From Thioclava sp. JE_KL1 (GTDB taxonomy: Bacteria > Pseudomonadota > Alphaproteobacteria > Rhodobacterales > Rhodobacteraceae), in contig NZ_WBJS01000007.1 of NCBI RefSeq assembly GCF_009296265.1, positions 1 to 64,000 of the forward strand: a stretch of DNA of 64,000 nucleotides, in the 5' to 3' direction. This document shows, one piece after another, positions 26,491-36,112 of the stretch. Both the position numbers and the translations under genes were made by a program. The stretch's first letter is position 1. Each line of letters begins with the position of its first letter. Below the pieces are notes generated by a model. The model saw only the letters and a program-made list of their open reading frames with translations, had not been told where the DNA came from and did no database searches.

Positions 26491-26979
26491 ATGCAAATCA
26501 AAGCCGAACCGCTGACGCCCGAGGCCTTCGCGCCCTTCGGCGACGTGCTCGACGCCGCAGGCGACCCCGACAAGATCATCAATGCCGGGATGTGCGGGCG
26601 CTATCACGACCGCGCGCAGCTCGATTTCGGGGCGGAGACGGGCGGTCGCGCCGGCATTTCGATCTTCAAGGCAGAACCGCGCGCGCTGCCTTATCTCTGC
26701 GATCTGCTGGAGCGGCACCCCGAAGGCTCGCAGGCCTTCATTCCGATGAGCGCGGACCCGTTTCTCGTGATCGTCGCCCCCGATGCGGACAGCAAACCCG
26801 GCTCGCCGCGCGCGTTTCTCTCCAATGGTGCGCAGGGGATCAACTTCCATCGCGGCACCTGGCACGGGGTGCTGACGCCGCTCGCAGCGCCCGGTCTCTT
26901 CGCCGTGGTCGACCGGATCGGCGAGAGCGCGAACCTCGAAGAGCATCCTCTGGACACCCCCTTCACCGTCATCGCCTGA
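26491..26979 (+). CDS. allA: Ureidoglycolate lyase
   Basis: The 162-residue protein matches the AllA family, which splits S-ureidoglycolate into glyoxylate and urea. Length is right, and FHRGTWHGVLTPL is the conserved C-terminal segment. ATG 26491 begins the conserved MQIKAEPLTPEAFAPFGDV; the frame extends upstream into the repeat and is not coding there. Urea released here could feed urease, which is not in this window. Confidence 0.92.
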   Translation: MQIKAEPLTPEAFAPFGDVLDAAGDPDKIINAGMCGRYHDRAQLDFGAETGGRAGISIFKAEPRALPYLCDLLERHPEGSQAFIPMSADPFLVIVAPDADSKPGSPRAFLSNGAQGINFHRGTWHGVLTPLAAPGLFAVVDRIGESANLEEHPLDTPFTVIA

Positions 26980-27055
26980 CCCTTCGTCAAAGGGGCATGG
27001 ACACTTCCGCGGAACTTTCCCAAGCTGCGCCAAATCGTTTTGGGGAGGAGCAAGA

Positions 27056-28183
27056 ATGAAAACGCGGATCGCACTTCTGCGCGAAATGGGCAGAGCGCGC
27101 CCTTATTCCGACAGCAAGCCGCTGGAGATCGTCGAGGCCGAGCTGGACGATCCCGGCCCGGGTGAGCTGCTCATCAAGATGTCGGCTGCGGGCCTGTGCC
27201 ATTCGGACCTGTCCGTCATCAACGGCGACCGCCCGCGCGACATGCCCGTGGCGCTGGGCCATGAGGCGGCAGGCGTGGTCGAGGCTGTCGGCCCGTATGT
27301 CACCCGCTTCGCGCCCGGCGATCACGTCGTTCTCGTCTTCGCCCCCTCCTGCGGCCATTGCGTGCCCTGCGCCGAGGGGCGGCCTGCGCTTTGCGAGCCT
27401 GCAGCGGTCGCGGCGGGCAAGGGTAGCCTGATCACCGGATCGAAACGCATCTCGGTCGCGGGCGAGCATGTGAACCACCATATCGGCGTCTCGGCCTTCT
27501 CGGATTACGCAGTCGTCTCCGAGGCGTCCTGCGTGAAGATCGACGAGTCTATCCCGCTCGACCAGGCGGCCCTTCTGGGCTGCGCGGTGCTGACCGGCGT
27601 CGGCGCGGTGCTGAACTCGGGCGGGCTGAAGACCGGGCAAAGCTGCGCGATCATCGGGCTTGGCGGCGTCGGCCTCGCGGGGCTTCTGGGCGCGGTCGCG
27701 GCGGGCGCGCGCACCATCGTCGCCGTCGATCTTGCAGAGGATAAGCGCGACCTCGCGCTGAAGCTTGGTGCGACCCATGCCATCGACCCGACCGAGGAAG
27801 GGGCGGTACAAAAGCTGCGCGACCTCACTGGCGGCGGCGTCGATCTGGCCGTCGAGCTGGCCGGCGCGGCCCCGGCGCTGCAATTCGCCTACTCCATCAC
27901 CCGGCGCGGCGGCACGACCGTCACGGCGGGCCTGCCCAATCCGCAGGCGGAGTTCAAAATCCCCGCCGTGTCGCTGACCGCGAATGAGCACGCGCTGAAG
28001 GGCTCTTACATGGGCTCCTGCGTGCCGGTCCGCGACATTCCGCGCTTCGCGCAGATGATGGTGCAGGGGCAACTGCCGATCCCGGACCTGATGACCCATC
28101 GCCTCAAGCTCGAAGACATCAACGAAGGGTTCGAGCGGCTCGCGGCGGGCGAGGCGATCCGGCAGGTCATCGTATTCGACTAA
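27056..28183 (+). CDS. Zinc-dependent alcohol dehydrogenase (MDR family)
   Basis: The 375-residue enzyme has catalytic zinc ligands Cys48 and His69-Glu70 (GHEAAG), the structural-zinc cysteines 99, 102, 105 and 113, and a Rossmann GLGGVG segment. It is of the class III-like NAD(P)-dependent group. The substrate is unknown. GGGGAGGAG precedes ATG 27056. It lies 76 bp after allA, but a role in ureide metabolism is not evident. The last 4 bases overlap the convergent lysR gene. Confidence 0.85.
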   Translation: MKTRIALLREMGRARPYSDSKPLEIVEAELDDPGPGELLIKMSAAGLCHSDLSVINGDRPRDMPVALGHEAAGVVEAVGPYVTRFAPGDHVVLVFAPSCGHCVPCAEGRPALCEPAAVAAGKGSLITGSKRISVAGEHVNHHIGVSAFSDYAVVSEASCVKIDESIPLDQAALLGCAVLTGVGAVLNSGGLKTGQSCAIIGLGGVGLAGLLGAVAAGARTIVAVDLAEDKRDLALKLGATHAIDPTEEGAVQKLRDLTGGGVDLAVELAGAAPALQFAYSITRRGGTTVTAGLPNPQAEFKIPAVSLTANEHALKGSYMGSCVPVRDIPRFAQMMVQGQLPIPDLMTHRLKLEDINEGFERLAAGEAIRQVIVFD

Positions 28184-29070
28184 GCGCCGATCTCGGCGCG
28201 CAACCAATCGCGGAAGGCGCTGACATGCGGCGCCTCCCGCGCGCGCTCGGGCAGGATCAGCGCGTAATTCTCGCCCGTCGCAAACCGGCGCGGCGTCGCC
28301 TGCACCAGCCGCCCCGAGGCCAGCGTCCCTTCCGCGATGATCGCGGGCACCAGCCCCAGCCCCATCCCCGCGCTCGCCGCATCGAGGATCATGTCGAAAT
28401 GATCGAACCGCGCGCCGCGCAGGATATGCCGCGCATCGCGCCCGCTCTCGCGAAACCAGTCGAGCCAGAGCGTCGGGCGCGTGGATTGCTGCAATAGCGG
28501 CAGGGCTAGTAGCGCGTCGTCCTCCAACGCCGCACGCCCCGCCATCAGGTTCGGCGCGGCCACGACGATCAATTCCTCCGCCACCAGATTTTCGACCTCC
28601 GCGCCTGCCGGTTCATGCCTTGAGCGCATGATCGCCAGATCGAAGGGCTCATGCTCGAACTCCACCGGCAGCAGCCGCGCGCTCAGATCGAGGCTCACCT
28701 CCGGCTGCGCGGCCTCGAACCCCGCCAGCCGCGGGATCAGCCACGAGCGCGCGAAGCTCGGCAGCACAGCCATGCGCAGCACCGCCCGCGCACCTCCGAA
28801 AGCCATCGCCCCCATCGCGGCGCGGTCGATCTGGCGCAGAATTTCCTCTGCCTGCGCCAGAAAAACCTGACCCGCAGGGGATAGAGACAGCCGCTTGCGC
28901 ACCCGGTCGAACAGTGCCACGCCCAGCCGTTCTTCCAACGTCCCGAGGGAGCGCGACACCGCCGATTGCGTCAGGTTCAACTCCGCCGCCGCCCGTGTCG
29001 TCGTGCCCAAGCGCGCACAGGCGGCGAAGGCCTGCAGCTCGTTGATCGTCGGGGTATAGCTCTTGCGCAT
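28180..29070 (-). CDS. LysR-family regulator, probable activator of gcdH
   Basis: The 296-residue protein has an N-terminal winged helix ([39 protein letters not shown], residues about 9-47 in pieces) and a C-terminal effector-binding domain. It is divergent from gcdH across 134 bp that contain a clear dyad (29127-29146). That arrangement is typical of a local activator, here presumably responding to glutarate or glutaryl-CoA. Confidence 0.88.
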   Translation of the reverse strand: MRKSYTPTINELQAFAACARLGTTTRAAAELNLTQSAVSRSLGTLEERLGVALFDRVRKRLSLSPAGQVFLAQAEEILRQIDRAAMGAMAFGGARAVLRMAVLPSFARSWLIPRLAGFEAAQPEVSLDLSARLLPVEFEHEPFDLAIMRSRHEPAGAEVENLVAEELIVVAAPNLMAGRAALEDDALLALPLLQQSTRPTLWLDWFRESGRDARHILRGARFDHFDMILDAASAGMGLGLVPAIIAEGTLASGRLVQATPRRFATGENYALILPERAREAPHVSAFRDWLRAEIGA

Positions 29071-29126
29071 GGTCGCGAGGGTGCTCCGCTGTGGTTCGCT
29101 GGATCATGCGCAAAACTCATCATCTT

Positions 29127-29146
29127 CGCAAATTTAATCGTTTGCG
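29127..29146. promoter_or_regulatory. Candidate LysR-type operator between lysR and gcdH
   Basis: CGCAAA (29127-29132) and TTTGCG (29141-29146) form a perfect inverted repeat with an 8-bp AT-rich centre. A further half-site GCGCAAAA lies at 29108-29115. The dyad is about 58 bp upstream of the gcdH start, as expected for a LysR activator site. Confidence 0.55.
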
Positions 29147-29204
29147 CCGCGCGCCCCGATGCCTAGAGTCCGACGCAACCAAAGATAGCCTCCGAGGACC
29201 CGCC

Positions 29205-30425
29205 ATGACCGACCGCCCCACGCTCAAAGCCAAGGACGCCCCCGATCTGGGCAAGTTCACCTGGGACGACGCGCTGCGTCTGGAAACCCAGCTGAGCGAA
29301 GATGAACGGATGCTGCGCGATGCGGCCCGTGCTTATGCGCAGGACAAGCTGCAGCCGCGCGTGATCGAGGCCTTCGAGAATGAGACCACCGACCCCGCGA
29401 TCTTCCGCGAGATGGGCGAGATGGGCCTCTTGGGCGCGACCATCCCCGAGGAATATGGCGGGATCGGCGCGGGCTATGTCTCCTACGGCCTGATCGCGCG
29501 CGAAATCGAGCGCGTCGACAGCGGCTACCGCTCGATGATGTCGGTGCAATCCAGCCTCGTGATGTATCCGATCTACGCCTATGGCTCGGAGGAGCAGCGC
29601 CAGAAATATCTGCCGAAGCTGGCCTCGGGCGAGTGGATCGGCTGTTTCGGCCTGACCGAACCCGACGCGGGCTCGGACCCGGCGGGCATGAAGACCCGCG
29701 CCGAGAAGACCGACAGCGGCTACCGCCTCACCGGCTCGAAAATGTGGATCACCAACTCGCCGATCGCGGATGTCTTCGTCGTCTGGGCGAAGTCCGAAGC
29801 CCATGGCGGAAAGATTCGCGGCTTCGTGCTGGAGAAGGGCATGAAGGGGCTGAGCGCGCCGAAGGTCGGGCAGAAGCTGTCGCTGCGCGCCTCGATCACC
29901 GGCGAGATCGTCATGGACGGCGTCGAGGTCGGCGAAGACGCGCTGCTGCCGCATGTCGAGGGACTGAAAGGTCCGTTCGGCTGCCTCAACCGCGCGCGCT
30001 ACGGCATCGCCTGGGGTGTGATGGGCTCGGCCGAGTTCTGCTGGCACGCCGCGCGCCAATACGGGCTCGACCGCAAACAGTTCAACAAGCCGCTGGCGCA
30101 GACGCAGCTCTTCCAGAAGAAGCTCGCCGATATGCAGACAGAGATCACGCTGGGCCTGCAAGCCGCGCTGCAGGTGGGCCGCTTGATGGACGCAGCCGAC
30201 GCCGCGCCCGAGATGATCTCGCTCATCAAGCGCAACAATTGCGGCAAGGCGCTGGATATCGCGCGGATGGCCCGCGACATGCATGGCGGCAACGGGATTT
30301 CGGGCGAGTTTCAGGTAATCCGCCACATGGTCAACCTCGAGACGGTGAACACCTACGAGGGCACCCATGACGTCCACGCGCTGATCCTGGGCCGTGCGCA
30401 GACGGGCCTGCAGGCCTTCTTCTGA
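29205..30425 (+). CDS. gcdH: Glutaryl-CoA dehydrogenase
   Basis: The 406-residue acyl-CoA dehydrogenase oxidatively decarboxylates glutaryl-CoA to crotonyl-CoA in lysine, hydroxylysine and tryptophan breakdown. [14 protein letters not shown] is the FAD-binding segment and the catalytic base is Glu385 in [14 protein letters not shown]. The strong similarity to GcdH includes the RARYGIAWG segment. ATG 29205 follows GAGGA; the frame running up to 29091 is untranslated. The stop overlaps the next start. Confidence 0.95.
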   Translation: MTDRPTLKAKDAPDLGKFTWDDALRLETQLSEDERMLRDAARAYAQDKLQPRVIEAFENETTDPAIFREMGEMGLLGATIPEEYGGIGAGYVSYGLIAREIERVDSGYRSMMSVQSSLVMYPIYAYGSEEQRQKYLPKLASGEWIGCFGLTEPDAGSDPAGMKTRAEKTDSGYRLTGSKMWITNSPIADVFVVWAKSEAHGGKIRGFVLEKGMKGLSAPKVGQKLSLRASITGEIVMDGVEVGEDALLPHVEGLKGPFGCLNRARYGIAWGVMGSAEFCWHAARQYGLDRKQFNKPLAQTQLFQKKLADMQTEITLGLQAALQVGRLMDAADAAPEMISLIKRNNCGKALDIARMARDMHGGNGISGEFQVIRHMVNLETVNTYEGTHDVHALILGRAQTGLQAFF

Positions 30426-31540
30426 TGGCCCCGCTGGAAGGTGTGAAAGTCGTCGAGCTGGCGCGCATTCTGGCCGGTCCCTGGGCCGGTCAGGTGCTCG
30501 CTGACCTCGGCGCGGACGTTATAAAGGTCGAGGCGCCCGAAGGCGACGATACGCGTCGTTGGGGCCCGCCCTTCATCGCCCGCGAAGGCGACGGGCCCGA
30601 GGGCCGCTCGGCCGCCTATTTCCACGCCACCAATCGCGGGAAGATTTCGGTCGTGGCCGATTTTCGCACCGAGGAGGGCCAGAAGATCGTGCGCGATCTG
30701 GTCAAGGACGCCGATGTGGTGATCGAGAACTTCAAGCTCGGCGGCCTCAAGAAATACGGGCTCGATTACGAGAGCCTTTCGGCGATCAATCCGCGTCTCG
30801 TCTATTGCTCGATCACCGGTTTCGGGCAGGACGGCCCCTATGCCAGCCGCGCGGGCTATGACTTCCTGATCCAGGGCATGGCGGGCTGGATGGACCTGAC
30901 CGGCGACCCGCAAGGCCAGCCGCAAAAGGTGGGCGTCGCCTTCGCCGACATCTTCACCGGGCTTTACGCGGTGATCGGCATTCAGGCGGCGCTGGCCGCG
31001 CGGGCGCGCACCGGACGCGGGCAGATGGTCGATATGGCGCTTTTGGATTGCGCGGTGGGCGTGCTCGCCAATCAGGGGATGAACTTCCTCGCGACCGGCA
31101 ATGCGCCGCAGCGTCTGGGCAATGCGCATCCCAACATCGCGCCCTATGAGGTTGTCAGTGCCAAGGATGGCGATCTGATCCTCGCTGTCGGCAATGACGG
31201 GCAGTTCCGGCGGCTTTGCGAAGTGCTGGGCCTCGACCTTGCAACCAACCCGGACTTCGCCACGAATGAGGCCCGCGTCGCCAATCGCGCAGCGATGCGC
31301 GAAACGCTCCTGCCCGCGCTCGCGCATTGGCAGCGCGCCGATCTGCTCGCCGCGCTCGAAAAGGCGACGGTCCCCGCGGGGCCGATCAACTCCGTCGATC
31401 AGGTCTTCGCCGACCCGCAGGTTGAGGCGCGGGGGATGCGGATCGAGGCCGAGGGCATCCCAGGTATCCGCACGCCGATCCGCTTTTCGGACACGCCGCT
31501 TGCCGATCCGAAACCCGCCCCGAAACTAAAGGTCGACTAG
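30425..31540 (+). CDS. Class III CoA-transferase, probable glutarate CoA-transferase
   Basis: The 371-residue protein belongs to the CaiB/BaiF family (LARILAGPWAGQVLADLGADVIKVE at the N-terminus, in the usual position). These enzymes move CoA between carboxylic acids through an aspartyl-CoA intermediate. The start overlaps the gcdH stop by one base, and a similar pairing with gcdH (SUGCT-like) suggests it activates glutarate with succinyl-CoA. A copy of the dispersed repeat begins directly after the stop. Confidence 0.87.
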   Translation: MAPLEGVKVVELARILAGPWAGQVLADLGADVIKVEAPEGDDTRRWGPPFIAREGDGPEGRSAAYFHATNRGKISVVADFRTEEGQKIVRDLVKDADVVIENFKLGGLKKYGLDYESLSAINPRLVYCSITGFGQDGPYASRAGYDFLIQGMAGWMDLTGDPQGQPQKVGVAFADIFTGLYAVIGIQAALAARARTGRGQMVDMALLDCAVGVLANQGMNFLATGNAPQRLGNAHPNIAPYEVVSAKDGDLILAVGNDGQFRRLCEVLGLDLATNPDFATNEARVANRAAMRETLLPALAHWQRADLLAALEKATVPAGPINSVDQVFADPQVEARGMRIEAEGIPGIRTPIRFSDTPLADPKPAPKLKVD

Positions 31541-31603
31541 CCTCTTCCTCTTGGTGGAAATATCCCGGGGGGCGCGTCAGCGCGGGGGGCAGCGCCCCCT
31601 CCC
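31541..31603 (+). repeat. Dispersed intergenic repeat, copy B (short form)
   Basis: CCTCTTCCTCTTGG follows the stop codon immediately, then GGAAATATCCCGGGG and the hairpin GGGGGC-AGC-GCCCCC (31585-31599). It lies between convergent genes and may help terminate the CoA-transferase mRNA. Confidence 0.82.
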
Positions 31604-31636
31604 GACTTCAGTTTTGCACGCGAGCGCGTGCGGGCG

Positions 31637-32242
31637 TCACCCGTTACAAGCCAGTGTCAGCGCAATCGGGATATTGTCCGGTCCGCCATGCACATCCGGT
31701 TGATTGATCGACACGTTCGGCACGCAAGTCGCGCCGTCGGCCAACCCCCGGATCACCACCGGGTTGGATTTCACCGGCACCAGTCCGGTCAGGTTCTCGG
31801 GGTCATACATCTCGATGCGCAGATCGTTCGGGTTCTCGGCTTGGGGCAGGGCGAGCGCGAAGGCCATCGTGACGGCCCCATCCTTCACCATCGCCTGAAA
31901 ACCGTAGATCTGCGGGTCGGGCAGTTGCTCGGCCCCTTTCCAGAACCGGGTGTAGAAGAACGAGCCTTCCGAATTCTGCTTCGCCGCGTCTTGCAGCGGC
32001 GCAAGCTCGTCTCCGGTGAAAGCCCCGTCGCCATTCTTGTCGAAGGTCTGGATTAGCCAGTCCGAAACGGTCGGGTCGAAAGTCCAGCTTTCGCCGATAT
32101 GGGTGACCTTGCCGCTCTCCATGCCGACGAGCAGGCGGATCAGGATTTCGTCTTCCGGGTGCGCTGCGGCCAATCCCGGCGCGAGTCCGATCAGGGCGGC
32201 GAGGGCGAAAACGGCACGGCGGAGGGCGGCGCGGCGGATCAT
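31637..32242 (-). CDS. DUF1007-like periplasmic protein with an EF-hand
   Basis: The 201-residue protein has a Sec signal peptide (about residues 1-27, cleavage after GLAAA) and the DUF1007-type segment GESWTFDP. Residues 68-79 are a perfect EF-hand calcium loop: Asp68, Asn70, Asp72 and Glu79 at positions 1, 3, 5 and 12. DUF1007 proteins usually accompany nickel/cobalt exporters or importers. Here it is the last gene of a three-gene operon behind a HupE-like permease. A role in periplasmic metal handling is inferred. Four bases overlap the upstream gene. Confidence 0.75.
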   Translation of the reverse strand: MIRRAALRRAVFALAALIGLAPGLAAAHPEDEILIRLLVGMESGKVTHIGESWTFDPTVSDWLIQTFDKNGDGAFTGDELAPLQDAAKQNSEGSFFYTRFWKGAEQLPDPQIYGFQAMVKDGAVTMAFALALPQAENPNDLRIEMYDPENLTGLVPVKSNPVVIRGLADGATCVPNVSINQPDVHGGPDNIPIALTLACNG

Positions 32243-33039
32243 GGCTGGAAATCCGGTTTCTTGGTACCCGGCGGGGCGGCGGGCGGTGGCGCGCCAAAGC
32301 TCGGGAAGGCATCGGCCTCGGGCACGGCGGCATCTGCGGCGGGCGCGTTCTCGGAGGCCGCGGTCGAGGGATCGGCATTCTTCGGCTTCAGCTTGCCACC
32401 CATCAGCGCGACCCCGCCATAAAGGAGCCCGATCGCGACCAGCCAGCTGCCGACGATCCTGCCCGCGATCTCGAACCAGCGCGCCTGCCAGCTGCGCAGT
32501 ACCAGATAGACCGCGCCGATCAGCCAGACTCCCAACCCGATCCCGGCGAGGAAGACCCACGGTTTTCCGCCATAGCTCGGGTCGGACAGCTTCACCGAGA
32601 GCGCATACATCACCCCCAGAACAAAGCCCGCAGGCGCGATCAGCGCGGGCCGCGACCACCGCCCCAATGCGAGCGTCGCGCCGATGGCGATGGCCGAGAT
32701 CGGCATGGTCAGGAAGTGATGCGTAATCGCGCCGGGAAGTTGTTGCAACGCGGCCATCAGCTCGATGCGGAAGGTGAAGCCGAGCGCGATCCCGACCGCC
32801 CAAAGGAGCGCCGCGATCAGCGCCGCGCGCCGCCCGACCAAGGCCAGCGCGATCCCGAAGCCAAACAGTGGGAACAGCCGCTCGAGCGCGACCGCGTCGC
32901 GGATCAGCCATGCGCCGGTCTCGCCGCGGTCTGCGGGCGGGATCACCGCCAGAACGATCAGGGCGGTCAGCCCGGCCAGCACCCAGAGGTGACGCAGCCA
33001 GCCGAGACCGGAACGGTTATGCGATGCATCAATGGCCAA
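32239..33039 (-). CDS. Polytopic membrane protein of unknown function
   Basis: The 266-residue protein has about seven hydrophobic segments and a Pro/Ala-rich cytoplasmic or periplasmic tail (last 45 residues). Several segments resemble HupE-like proteins without their signature. I choose TTG 33039, which overlaps the upstream stop and has AAGGTGG upstream; the frame is open to 33102. It sits between the metal permease and the EF-hand protein and is probably part of one transport unit. Confidence 0.6.
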   Translation of the reverse strand: MAIDASHNRSGLGWLRHLWVLAGLTALIVLAVIPPADRGETGAWLIRDAVALERLFPLFGFGIALALVGRRAALIAALLWAVGIALGFTFRIELMAALQQLPGAITHHFLTMPISAIAIGATLALGRWSRPALIAPAGFVLGVMYALSVKLSDPSYGGKPWVFLAGIGLGVWLIGAVYLVLRSWQARWFEIAGRIVGSWLVAIGLLYGGVALMGGKLKPKNADPSTAASENAPAADAAVPEADAFPSFGAPPPAAPPGTKKPDFQP

Positions 33040-33676
33040 AGAGGCGTAACCCACCTTGCAGGAACCCGAGCTGAGATTGCAGGTAACCCAGCGCCAGCGC
33101 AAGGAAGCCGAGCCCGACCACCGCTATGATCGCACCCAGCCCGCGCGAAAGCTGGCCGCCCCGGATCGGCTCCAGCACGAGGCCCACGCCGACGCCGATC
33201 ACGTGGATCATCCCGGTCGCCAACACGAAGCCGATCGCAAAATCGGCCGGGTCGGCGGCCAGCGGCAGTTCCGCCCCATGCGCATAGCCGTGATAGAGCG
33301 CGAAGACCGAGATGATCGCCAGCGCGACCCATTCGTAGGGTTTCCACCCGGCGGCGATGGCGAGGCCGAGCACCACGATCGACAAGGCGATCCCGATCTC
33401 GATCCCCGGCAACGGCAGGCCGAGAATGCCGATCACGCCGCCCACGACCATGATAAGCGGAAAGGTCACCGGCAATTGCCAGACCTGCCGCCCGCCCATC
33501 TGCGCGCCCCAAAGACCCACGGCGAACATCGCGAGGAAATGGTCATAGCCCGAGAGCGGATGCTCGAACCCCGCGGTGAACCCGCCCGAGCCGGTCGCGG
33601 TGATATGGGCGGCGGCCACCTGCGGCAGCATCAAGGCGACAAGGCCCGCGAAGGCGGCGAGGCGGCGATGGATCAT
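33029..33676 (-). CDS. HupE/UreJ-type metal permease
   Basis: The 215-residue protein has a cleavable signal peptide (ending near VAAAH) and six hydrophobic segments. EHPLSGYDHFLAMFAVGLWGAQMGGR is the HupE/UreJ signature with His and Asp residues proposed to carry nickel or cobalt. No hydrogenase or urease gene is in the window. I begin at ATG 33676, where the signal peptide starts. It is the first of three co-oriented genes. Confidence 0.87.
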   Translation of the reverse strand: MIHRRLAAFAGLVALMLPQVAAAHITATGSGGFTAGFEHPLSGYDHFLAMFAVGLWGAQMGGRQVWQLPVTFPLIMVVGGVIGILGLPLPGIEIGIALSIVVLGLAIAAGWKPYEWVALAIISVFALYHGYAHGAELPLAADPADFAIGFVLATGMIHVIGVGVGLVLEPIRGGQLSRGLGAIIAVVGLGFLALALGYLQSQLGFLQGGLRLFGH

Positions 33677-33792
33677 GCGATGGTTCTCTGTCCCGTGATT
33701 GTTGGGCGGCATCTTCCGGATCGGGACGCGAAACTCAAGGCGGCAAATAGCTCACCGCGTCTCACCATCGATTGAAGGGGCCGGGCGCGCGC

Positions 33793-35700
33793 TCAGCCCG
33801 CGCCGAGCAGGGCGGAGATCTGATAGGTCGCGAAGGCCGCGAGATAGGCCAGCGCGAACATGTAGACCACGGCGACCCACATCCATTTCGCCGAGCCTGC
33901 CTCGCGCCGGATCACCGCCAGCGTGGAGATGCATTGCGGCGCGAAGATATACCATGCGAGGAGCGCCAGCGCGGTGCCGAGGCTCCACTGATCGGAAAGC
34001 GTGTGGATCAGCCCGTTCTCGCCGCCTACCGCGTAGACCGTCGCGAGCCCGGCCACGGCGACTTCGCGCGCGGCCATGCCCGGCACCAGCGCCACGGCGA
34101 TATGCCAGTCGAAGCCCAACGGATGCAGGATCGGGGCGACGAAATGGCCGATGATCGCGGCGAAGGAATAGTTGATTGCGGGCTCTGTCGCGCCTTCTGG
34201 GGCCATCGGGAAGGTCGACAGGAACCAGATCACGACCATCGCCCAGAAGATCACCGTGCCCGCGCGGCGCAGGAAGACCCGCGCACGCTGGTAAAGCCCC
34301 AGCGCGATATTGCGCAGGATCGGCGTTTTGTAGTCGGGCAGGTCGAGCATCAGCGGGGCCGACCGCTCTTCGCGGGCGAAAAGGTAGCGCGCGACGAAAG
34401 CCACCGCGAGGACCGAGAAGACGCCCGCCGCATAAAGGCCGAACATCACCAGTCCTTGCAGGCTCAGCCCGCCGAGGACTTTCGTGTTCGGGATGAAGGC
34501 CGCGATGATCAGCGTATAGACGGGAATGCGCGCCGAGCAGGTCATCAGGGGCGCCACGAGGATCGTCGTCAGCCGGTCGCGTTTATTGTCGATCACCCGC
34601 GCGGCCATGATGCCGGGGATCGCGCAGGCGAAGCTCGATAGAAGCGGGATGAAAGCGCGCCCGTTCAGCCCCGCGCGGCCCATGATCCGGTCCATCAGGA
34701 AGGCGGCTCGCGCCATGTAGCCGAAATCTTCCAGCAGCAGGATGAAGAGGAAGGTGAACAGGATCTGCGGCAGGAAGATGATGACCGAGCCGATGCCCGC
34801 GATCAGCCCGTCCGCGATGAAGCTCTGGATCAGCCCGTCCGGCAGCAGCTGCGTCACCGCCGCGCCAACGGAGGTAAACGCCCAGTCGATCGCGTCCATG
34901 AACGGCGCGGCCCAGGAGAAGACTGCCTGGAACATCACGAAGAGAATTGCGAGCAGGATGATCGGCCCGGCGATCGGGTGCAGCACGACGCGGTCGATCT
35001 TGGCGGACACCGTGTCCGGCTCTGGCGGCTGGATCACATGGGTCTTCACCAGCCGTTCGGCCTCGCGCATCGAGACCCGCATGTCATGGGTGCTCGGCAC
35101 GGCCCAGCTCGAGGGTTGCGGTGCGTCGAGACCGGCTTCCAGCATCGGATCCACGGCGGACCACAGTTCGTCCAGCCCGCCTCGGCGCACGGCGGTCGCC
35201 GGGATCACCGGGATGCCCAGTTCCTCGCTCAGCGCGACATGGTCGATCTGCAACCCGCGATGGCGCGCGATATCGATCATGTTGAGGATCATCACGATCG
35301 GCAGGCCGATTTTCTTCAGTTCCGAGACCAGACGCAGCGCGCCGCGCAGGTTGGTCGCATCGCCCACCGCGAGGATCATGTCGGGGACACGCTCGCCCGG
35401 GCGCTGGCCCAGCAGGACGTCGCGGGTCACTTCCTCATCGGGGGAGCGGGCGCGCAAGGAATGGGTACCGGGCAGGTCGATCAGGGCGAACTTGCGGCCC
35501 GCAGGCGTGGTGGCCACGCCGACTTTGCGCTCCACGGTCACGCCGGAATAGTTGCCGACCTTCTGGGTCGCGCCGGTCATCGCGTTGAACAGTGCCGTCT
35601 TGCCGCAATTGGGCGCACCGACAAGCGCCGCCTCGATCGGCTGGGCGTCGGGGTCGGTCTGGGCTGCTTTGGGCTGGTTTATGGCAGGTGCCGACGTCAT
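33793..35700 (-). CDS. feoB: Ferrous iron transporter FeoB
   Basis: The 635-residue protein has a cytoplasmic G domain (G1 GAPNCGKT at residues 28-35, G3 DLPGTHS, G4 NMID) and a membrane domain with two Gate modules and about nine helices. It imports Fe2+. It is shorter than E. coli FeoB (773), mainly in the linker and C-terminus, but all core elements are present. Its ATG overlaps the feoA stop. No feoC is seen. Confidence 0.95.
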   Translation of the reverse strand: MTSAPAINQPKAAQTDPDAQPIEAALVGAPNCGKTALFNAMTGATQKVGNYSGVTVERKVGVATTPAGRKFALIDLPGTHSLRARSPDEEVTRDVLLGQRPGERVPDMILAVGDATNLRGALRLVSELKKIGLPIVMILNMIDIARHRGLQIDHVALSEELGIPVIPATAVRRGGLDELWSAVDPMLEAGLDAPQPSSWAVPSTHDMRVSMREAERLVKTHVIQPPEPDTVSAKIDRVVLHPIAGPIILLAILFVMFQAVFSWAAPFMDAIDWAFTSVGAAVTQLLPDGLIQSFIADGLIAGIGSVIIFLPQILFTFLFILLLEDFGYMARAAFLMDRIMGRAGLNGRAFIPLLSSFACAIPGIMAARVIDNKRDRLTTILVAPLMTCSARIPVYTLIIAAFIPNTKVLGGLSLQGLVMFGLYAAGVFSVLAVAFVARYLFAREERSAPLMLDLPDYKTPILRNIALGLYQRARVFLRRAGTVIFWAMVVIWFLSTFPMAPEGATEPAINYSFAAIIGHFVAPILHPLGFDWHIAVALVPGMAAREVAVAGLATVYAVGGENGLIHTLSDQWSLGTALALLAWYIFAPQCISTLAVIRREAGSAKWMWVAVVYMFALAYLAAFATYQISALLGAG

Positions 35701-35984
35701 TCCGCGAGGATGGCCATCGCCTCGGCACGCCGCAGAGCGACGGTGGTGTCGTTCACGCGCACCGCAATCGGATCGCGTCCGAACGGACCTTCGTGAAGGA
35801 TGTGGACCGAAGCGCCCTCGATGAAGCCAAGCTCCAGCAGGCGCAGCTCCAACTCGTCCGCGTCATAGCCGTCATTCCCGGCGAGCGGGCAGACCGATAC
35901 CAGAGTGCCCCGGAACCCACGACGGCACTGGCCAAGCGGCAGCGCGCATTTGCAGGTTTCGTTCTCGATAGGGCTGGCCTTCAT
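35697..35984 (-). CDS. feoA: Ferrous iron transport protein FeoA
   Basis: The 95-residue protein is an SH3-like FeoA-domain protein (RLLELGFIEGASVHILHEGPFGRDPIAVRV). It carries an N-terminal extension with three cysteines (CKCALPLGQC), more than a minimal FeoA. It is cotranscribed with feoB. A candidate Irr-type iron box lies upstream at 36113-36133. Confidence 0.93.
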   Translation of the reverse strand: MKASPIENETCKCALPLGQCRRGFRGTLVSVCPLAGNDGYDADELELRLLELGFIEGASVHILHEGPFGRDPIAVRVNDTTVALRRAEAMAILAE

Positions 35985-36112
35985 GAGGGCACCTCCGTGA
36001 TGGGTCGCGAGTTGGTCTTCGCTTCCTACAGATTGGAGATAGTCTGGAAATTGATCTCTGACAAATGAAGTCTGGTATTTTCCCGCCTTCGTGATCGATT
36101 ATTTTAGTCAGG

